Shown here: positions 60,447 through 64,000 of the stretch, piece after piece | Layout: each line of letters starts with the position of its first letter | Numbering within the stretch: the first letter of the stretch is position 1 | Assembly: GCF_028583725.1 (NCBI RefSeq) | Contig: NZ_CP110680.1 | Span: 992,001-1,056,000 of the forward strand | Source: Cellulomonas fimi | Lineage (GTDB): Bacteria; Actinomycetota; Actinomycetes; Actinomycetales; Cellulomonadaceae | DNA length: 64,000 nt | Reading direction: 5' to 3' | Program-made: the position numbers and the translations under genes | The notes under the pieces: generated by a model | The model's input: the letters and a program-made list of their open reading frames with translations, nothing else | Database searches by the model: none | Told to the model about the DNA's origin: nothing

Positions 60447-61474
60447 TGTCCACCGACCAGCTCACCCGCCGTCTCCGCGGCCGCACGACCGACCCGGGCG
60501 AGGCGCCCACGACCCGGCGCTGGCGGCTCGACGACCGGTACCTGCCGGTCATCGGCACCGTCGTCGTGCTCGTCGTCATGCTCGTCGTCGCGGGCTCGCG
60601 CTACGACAACTTCCTCACCGGGCGGGTCATGGCGAACCTGCTCATCAACAACTCGTTCCTGGTCGTCCTCGCGGTCGGCATGACGTTCGTCATCCTCACG
60701 GGCGGCATCGACCTGTCCGTCGGGGCGGTCGTCGCGCTGTCGAGCATCGTCGCCGCCTGGATGCTCACCAACGGCTGGGACGCGGTGGTCGCGATCCCCG
60801 CGGCGATCCTCACGGGCACGCTCATCGGGCTCGCGGTCGGCGTCATGGTGCACGTGTTCGAGATCCAACCCTTCATCGCGACGCTCGCCGCGATGTTCCT
60901 CGCGCGCGGCCTGTGCTACCTCGTCGCGCCCGAGTCGATCCCGATCGCGGACCCGACGATCGTCGCGCTCGCCCGCACGCGCTGGGGCCCCGAGGACGGC
61001 TTCGTCCTCACGCCGTCCGGGCTCATCGCGCTGGTCGTCGTGGCGGTCGCGTTCGTGCTGCTGCACTACACGCGGTTCGGTCGCACGGTGTACGCGATCG
61101 GCGGCGGCGAGCAGTCGGCGCGGCTCATGGGTCTGCCCGTCGCGCGCACCAAGGTGCTCGTCTACGTCATCAGCGGCACGTGCGCGGGTCTCGGCGGGCT
61201 GCTGTTCGCGATCTTCTCCCGGTCCGGCTACGCGCTCACGGGCGTCGGGATGGAGCTCGACGCGATCGCGGCGGTCGTCATCGGCGGCACGCTGCTCACC
61301 GGCGGGTCGGGCTTCGTGCTCGGGTCCGTGCTGGGCGTGCTCGTGCTCGGGCTCATCCAGACGGCCATCACCTTCGAGGGCACGCTCTCGTCGTGGTGGA
61401 CGAAGATCGTCATCGGCGGGCTGCTGCTCGTCTTCGTCGTCCTCCAGCGCCTGCTCGCGCTGCGGCGCACCTGA
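60446..61474 (+). CDS. CUT2 sugar ABC permease 2 (YjfF-like)
   Basis: This 342-residue permease has the same family motifs (VVLAVGMTFVILTGGIDLSVGAVVALSS; VVIGGTLLTGGSGFVLGSVLGVLVLG). The ATG at 60446 overlaps the previous stop by one base; the GTG three bases earlier is an equally coupled alternative. It is the last gene of the transporter operon, followed directly by a very strong terminator. Confidence 0.93.
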   Translation: MSTDQLTRRLRGRTTDPGEAPTTRRWRLDDRYLPVIGTVVVLVVMLVVAGSRYDNFLTGRVMANLLINNSFLVVLAVGMTFVILTGGIDLSVGAVVALSSIVAAWMLTNGWDAVVAIPAAILTGTLIGLAVGVMVHVFEIQPFIATLAAMFLARGLCYLVAPESIPIADPTIVALARTRWGPEDGFVLTPSGLIALVVVAVAFVLLHYTRFGRTVYAIGGGEQSARLMGLPVARTKVLVYVISGTCAGLGGLLFAIFSRSGYALTGVGMELDAIAAVVIGGTLLTGGSGFVLGSVLGVLVLGLIQTAITFEGTLSSWWTKIVIGGLLLVFVVLQRLLALRRT

Positions 61475-61480
61475 CGCGGC

Positions 61481-61524
61481 GGCCGGTGGTCCGCGGCGGG
61501 GCGCACCGCCGCGGACCACCGGCC
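61481..61524 (+). terminator. terminator of the CUT2 transporter operon
   Basis: A perfect 19-bp stem (61481-61499 with 61506-61524) with a 6-nt loop begins 7 nt after the stop. Confidence 0.85.
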
Positions 61525-61614
61525 TGCCCCCGGCGCCGGTCCGGCAGCGCCGGTCCTGCGCGCCGCTGAGACGGCGCTGCCGGCACGTCGGCGCCGGTCG
61601 CTACCCTCGCGACC

Positions 61615-62541
61615 ATGCCCGGGACCGACCTCATCGCCCAGCGCCTCGTGAGCGCGGGCTACGACGACGTCACCGACGTCACCCTGCTCGACGGCGGGCT
61701 GATCGCCGTCGCCGGTCTCGCGCAGCGCACGTCGGGGACTCCCGTGTTCGCCAAGACGCTCGAGACCGCGGGCGGCGACGGCATGTTCGACGCCGAGGCG
61801 GAGGGCCTGCGCGTCCTGCGCGAGCGCGGCGGGCTGCGGACGCCGGACGTCCTGCACGCCGGCGCGGACCTGCTGGTCCTCGAGGCCCTCGCGCCGCGCG
61901 TCGACACGCCCGACCTCTGGGAGCGGCTCGCGCACGCGGTCGCCCACCTGCACACGTCCACGACGGGCGACCGGTTCGGCTGGCACCGCGACAACTTCCT
62001 CGGCCGCATGCGGCAGGACAACACGTGGGAGGACGACGGGTTCGAGTTCTTCGCCCGACGACGCCTCCTTCGGTGGCTGCCCGAGCCGCGCGTGCAGGCC
62101 GCGTTCGACGAGCAGGACCGCCGCGCGCTCGAGCTCCTGTGCGACCGCCTTCCCGAGCTGCTGCCGCCCGCGCCGCCGTGCCTGACCCACGGCGACCTCT
62201 GGTCGGCCAACGTCATCGCGACGCCCGACGGCGCGCCCGCGCTGATCGACCCCGCGGTGTCGATGACCTGGGCCGAGGTCGACGTCGCGATGCTGTGGAG
62301 CGAGCCCCGCCCGCCGGAGTCCGACCGGTTCTTCGACGTCTACGCCGAGGTCGTCGGCCTCGACGCCGGCTGGAAGGACCGCATGCCGCTGCTGTTCCTG
62401 CGGCAGGAGCTCGCGCTGGTCGCGATGTTCGACCACGACTGGGGCGCCGCCGAGCGCGTCCGTGCGCTCCTCGCCCCGTACCGCCGCCGCCTGCCGTCCC
62501 GCGTCGCGCCCGCCCCGGCCGACGCGCCCGCCGCCCCCTGA
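61615..62541 (+). CDS. fructosamine-kinase family protein
   Basis: This 308-residue protein has the aminoglycoside-phosphotransferase-like fold: ATP-site Lys in VFAKTLE, LVLEAL hinge, catalytic loop LTHGDLWSANVI and metal-binding ALIDPAVSMTW. The family signature FGWHRDNFLGRMRQDNTWEDDGFEFFARRRL is clear. Fructosamine kinases phosphorylate sugar-amine adducts to start protein deglycation. It lies 25 nt before the nucleotidyltransferase/methyltransferase gene, and the two may be co-transcribed. Confidence 0.88.
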   Translation: MPGTDLIAQRLVSAGYDDVTDVTLLDGGLIAVAGLAQRTSGTPVFAKTLETAGGDGMFDAEAEGLRVLRERGGLRTPDVLHAGADLLVLEALAPRVDTPDLWERLAHAVAHLHTSTTGDRFGWHRDNFLGRMRQDNTWEDDGFEFFARRRLLRWLPEPRVQAAFDEQDRRALELLCDRLPELLPPAPPCLTHGDLWSANVIATPDGAPALIDPAVSMTWAEVDVAMLWSEPRPPESDRFFDVYAEVVGLDAGWKDRMPLLFLRQELALVAMFDHDWGAAERVRALLAPYRRRLPSRVAPAPADAPAAP

Positions 62542-62566
62542 CCGTCCCGCCCGACCCCGGAGAACC

Positions 62567-64000
62567 ATGCCCCCGGTCTCGTACGTCCTGTTCCCCGGAC
62601 GCCACCACCTCGTCACGCGCTTCCAGGTCGACTACCTGCGCTCGCTCCTGTCCGGCGACGAGGTCGACGACGCGGGCCGCCCGATCGACGTGGCGCCGGA
62701 CGCCGAGGTCGTGTGGGCCGTGACCTCGGCGACGCACACCGGCACGCGTCGCAACCCGCTGCCCGCGCACCGCCGCGAGTCCCTCGTCGAGCGCGTGAGC
62801 GTCGCCGCCGACCTGCCCTCGGTCGTCGCCCCGGTGGCGGACGTCCCGCCCTCGGACCGCTTCGCCACGACGGTCCTCGCGTCGGTCGAGCTCAGCACGT
62901 CCCGCCGCCTCACGCCGCAGGACACCGTGGTCGCGTGCTCGACGCCCGAGGTCGCCGCGCTGTACGCGAGCGCGGGATTCCGGATCGCCCCGGTCGAGGC
63001 CGGTGCCACGCCCGCGCCGCCGCGGCCCTGGGACGTGCTCGAGCTCCTCGTCGCGGGCGACGCGTCGTGGCGCGACCTCGCGCACGCGCAGACCGTCGCG
63101 TTCTACGACCGCTACCGGCTCGTCGACCAGATCCGCCTGGTGCACACCGACCCGACGGTCGGCTCCGAGGGGGACCTGACCGAGACGCGCGACTACCGGA
63201 CGTACACCGCGGCGTTCGACGACGCGTCCGACCGCAAGTGGGCGCAGGTCGCGCCGCACGTCGTGCCCGGCCGGGTCGTCGACCTCGGCTGCGCCGCCGG
63301 CGGCCTGCTGGAGCGCGCCGCCCGCGACCCCCGCCTCGTCGAGTCCGACCTGTACGGCGTCGACGTGTCCCGCCACCTCGTCGCGGAGGCGGAGCATCGC
63401 AAGGCGCAGGGCGTGTTCGCGAACCCCAACGTGTTCTTCGCGCAGCGCAACCTGCTGCGCTCGTCCGTGTTCCCGGAGGCGTCGGTCAACACCACGACGA
63501 CGATCGCGCTCACGCACGAGATCGCGTCGTACGGCGACGGCGTCGCCGACCTGCGGCTTCTCGCCGAGCGGATCTTCCGGCACACCGCTCCGGGCGGCGT
63601 GTGGATCAACAGCGACGTGCTCGGCCCGGACGACGGCGACCGGCTCGTCGACCTGGTGCTCGACGGCCCCGTGCGCCCCGACCGTGCCGTCGCCGCGGAC
63701 CTGTCCGGGCTGGCGCGCACGCAGGTGCACGACCACGTCGAGGCGCTCACGCCCGCGGAGCGCTTCGTGCAGTTCGCGCACGACTTCCCGGCCCTGTCGG
63801 GTGCCGACCTCGCGGTGAAGTCGACCGACCTGAGCGGCCCGCGGGCCACGGTCACGCTTCCCCTGCGCGGGGCGATGGAGTTCCTCACGACGCGCGACTA
63901 CGTCGACTCCTGGCTGTCGGAGTGCCACGAGCGGTTCTGCGACATGGCGTGGTCCGACTGGGTCGACCTGCTCACCGACGTCGGCTTCGAGGTCGCCGTC
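62567..64000 (+). CDS. nucleotidyltransferase-like/methyltransferase fusion protein (3' end outside window)
   Basis: The open frame runs 478 codons to the window edge without a stop. Residues 1-140 (YVLFPGRHHLVTRFQVDYL; TRRNPLPAHRRESL; VVACSTPEVAALYASAGFRI) resemble an NMNAT-type nucleotidyltransferase with a GRHHLVT motif in the HxGH position. Residues about 150-478 hold a class I methyltransferase: RDYRTYTAAFDDASDRKWAQV, SAM motif I VVDLGCAAGGLLERAA (about 235-250), the acidic LYGVDVSRHLVAEAE, and TTTTIALTHEIASYGDG. The ATG at 62567 follows GGAGAA. The substrate is unknown. The N-terminal assignment is inference from motif spacing. Confidence 0.75.
   Translation, partial: MPPVSYVLFPGRHHLVTRFQVDYLRSLLSGDEVDDAGRPIDVAPDAEVVWAVTSATHTGTRRNPLPAHRRESLVERVSVAADLPSVVAPVADVPPSDRFATTVLASVELSTSRRLTPQDTVVACSTPEVAALYASAGFRIAPVEAGATPAPPRPWDVLELLVAGDASWRDLAHAQTVAFYDRYRLVDQIRLVHTDPTVGSEGDLTETRDYRTYTAAFDDASDRKWAQVAPHVVPGRVVDLGCAAGGLLERAARDPRLVESDLYGVDVSRHLVAEAEHRKAQGVFANPNVFFAQRNLLRSSVFPEASVNTTTTIALTHEIASYGDGVADLRLLAERIFRHTAPGGVWINSDVLGPDDGDRLVDLVLDGPVRPDRAVAADLSGLARTQVHDHVEALTPAERFVQFAHDFPALSGADLAVKSTDLSGPRATVTLPLRGAMEFLTTRDYVDSWLSECHERFCDMAWSDWVDLLTDVGFEVAV

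Noticed and set aside
62213..63928. Long minus-strand open frame opposite the nucleotidyltransferase/methyltransferase gene
   Set aside because: The plus strand has an uninterrupted frame with methyltransferase motifs. The minus translation is Arg/Glu/Asp-rich without domains.

Overview
The window is chromosomal DNA of a very GC-rich Gram-positive actinobacterium. Codons end almost always in G or C, GTG starts are common, and there is mycothiol-type chemistry, a K+-independent proton-pumping pyrophosphatase, and SigE-type ECF sigma factors. A secreted GH26 mannanase with S-layer (SLH) modules, L-arabinose catabolism and GH42 galactosidases point to a plant-polysaccharide degrader such as Cellulomonas or a close relative. 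The genus is inferred from gene content, not proven.

Layout. 1-12 kb: the end of a STAS anti-sigma antagonist gene, then four separate two-gene units on the minus strand, each an ECF sigma factor overlapping a membrane protein. Three are in tandem and the fourth follows a WYL regulator/epoxide hydrolase pair and a diguanylate cyclase with a LacI-like sensor. All four units carry the same promoter pattern (CAAC, 17-18 nt, CGTC) upstream of the sigma gene, and hairpins separate them. 12-18.5 kb: hppA, a ThuA-like protein, an EEP-fold hydrolase, a membrane-anchored GrpE-like protein and a large methyltransferase. 18.5-28.2 kb: the GH26-SLH mannanase, divergent from a MacAB-like export operon with two adaptor proteins and a DUF5666-like lipoprotein. 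28.3-35.1 kb: proC, a LacI regulator and the araB-araD-araA operon. 35.4-38.0 kb: two secreted repeat proteins. The second has six Cys-less chaplin-like repeats and a LAATG sortase signal.

38.9-42.3 kb is an accessory stretch of less GC-biased sequence: a small membrane protein, a 500-bp gap, a HEAT-repeat protein, and an intact IS481-family element with matching 26-bp ends and a 6-bp target duplication that covers the preceding gene's stop codon. 42.3-46.7 kb: a TetR regulator, a PrmC-like methyltransferase, a DoxX-like protein, a mycothiol-type isomerase-family protein and an ABC-2 exporter.

46.9-55.7 kb: a galactoside operon (LacI regulator, CUT1 binding protein, two permeases, two GH42 enzymes) behind two perfect TGACTACGTAGTCA palindromes. 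56.5-61.5 kb: a CUT2-type sugar ABC transporter whose upstream region carries almost the same LacI operator as the araBDA operon, so the two loci probably form one L-arabinose regulon. The window ends with a fructosamine-kinase-family protein and a nucleotidyltransferase-like/methyltransferase fusion that runs off the edge.
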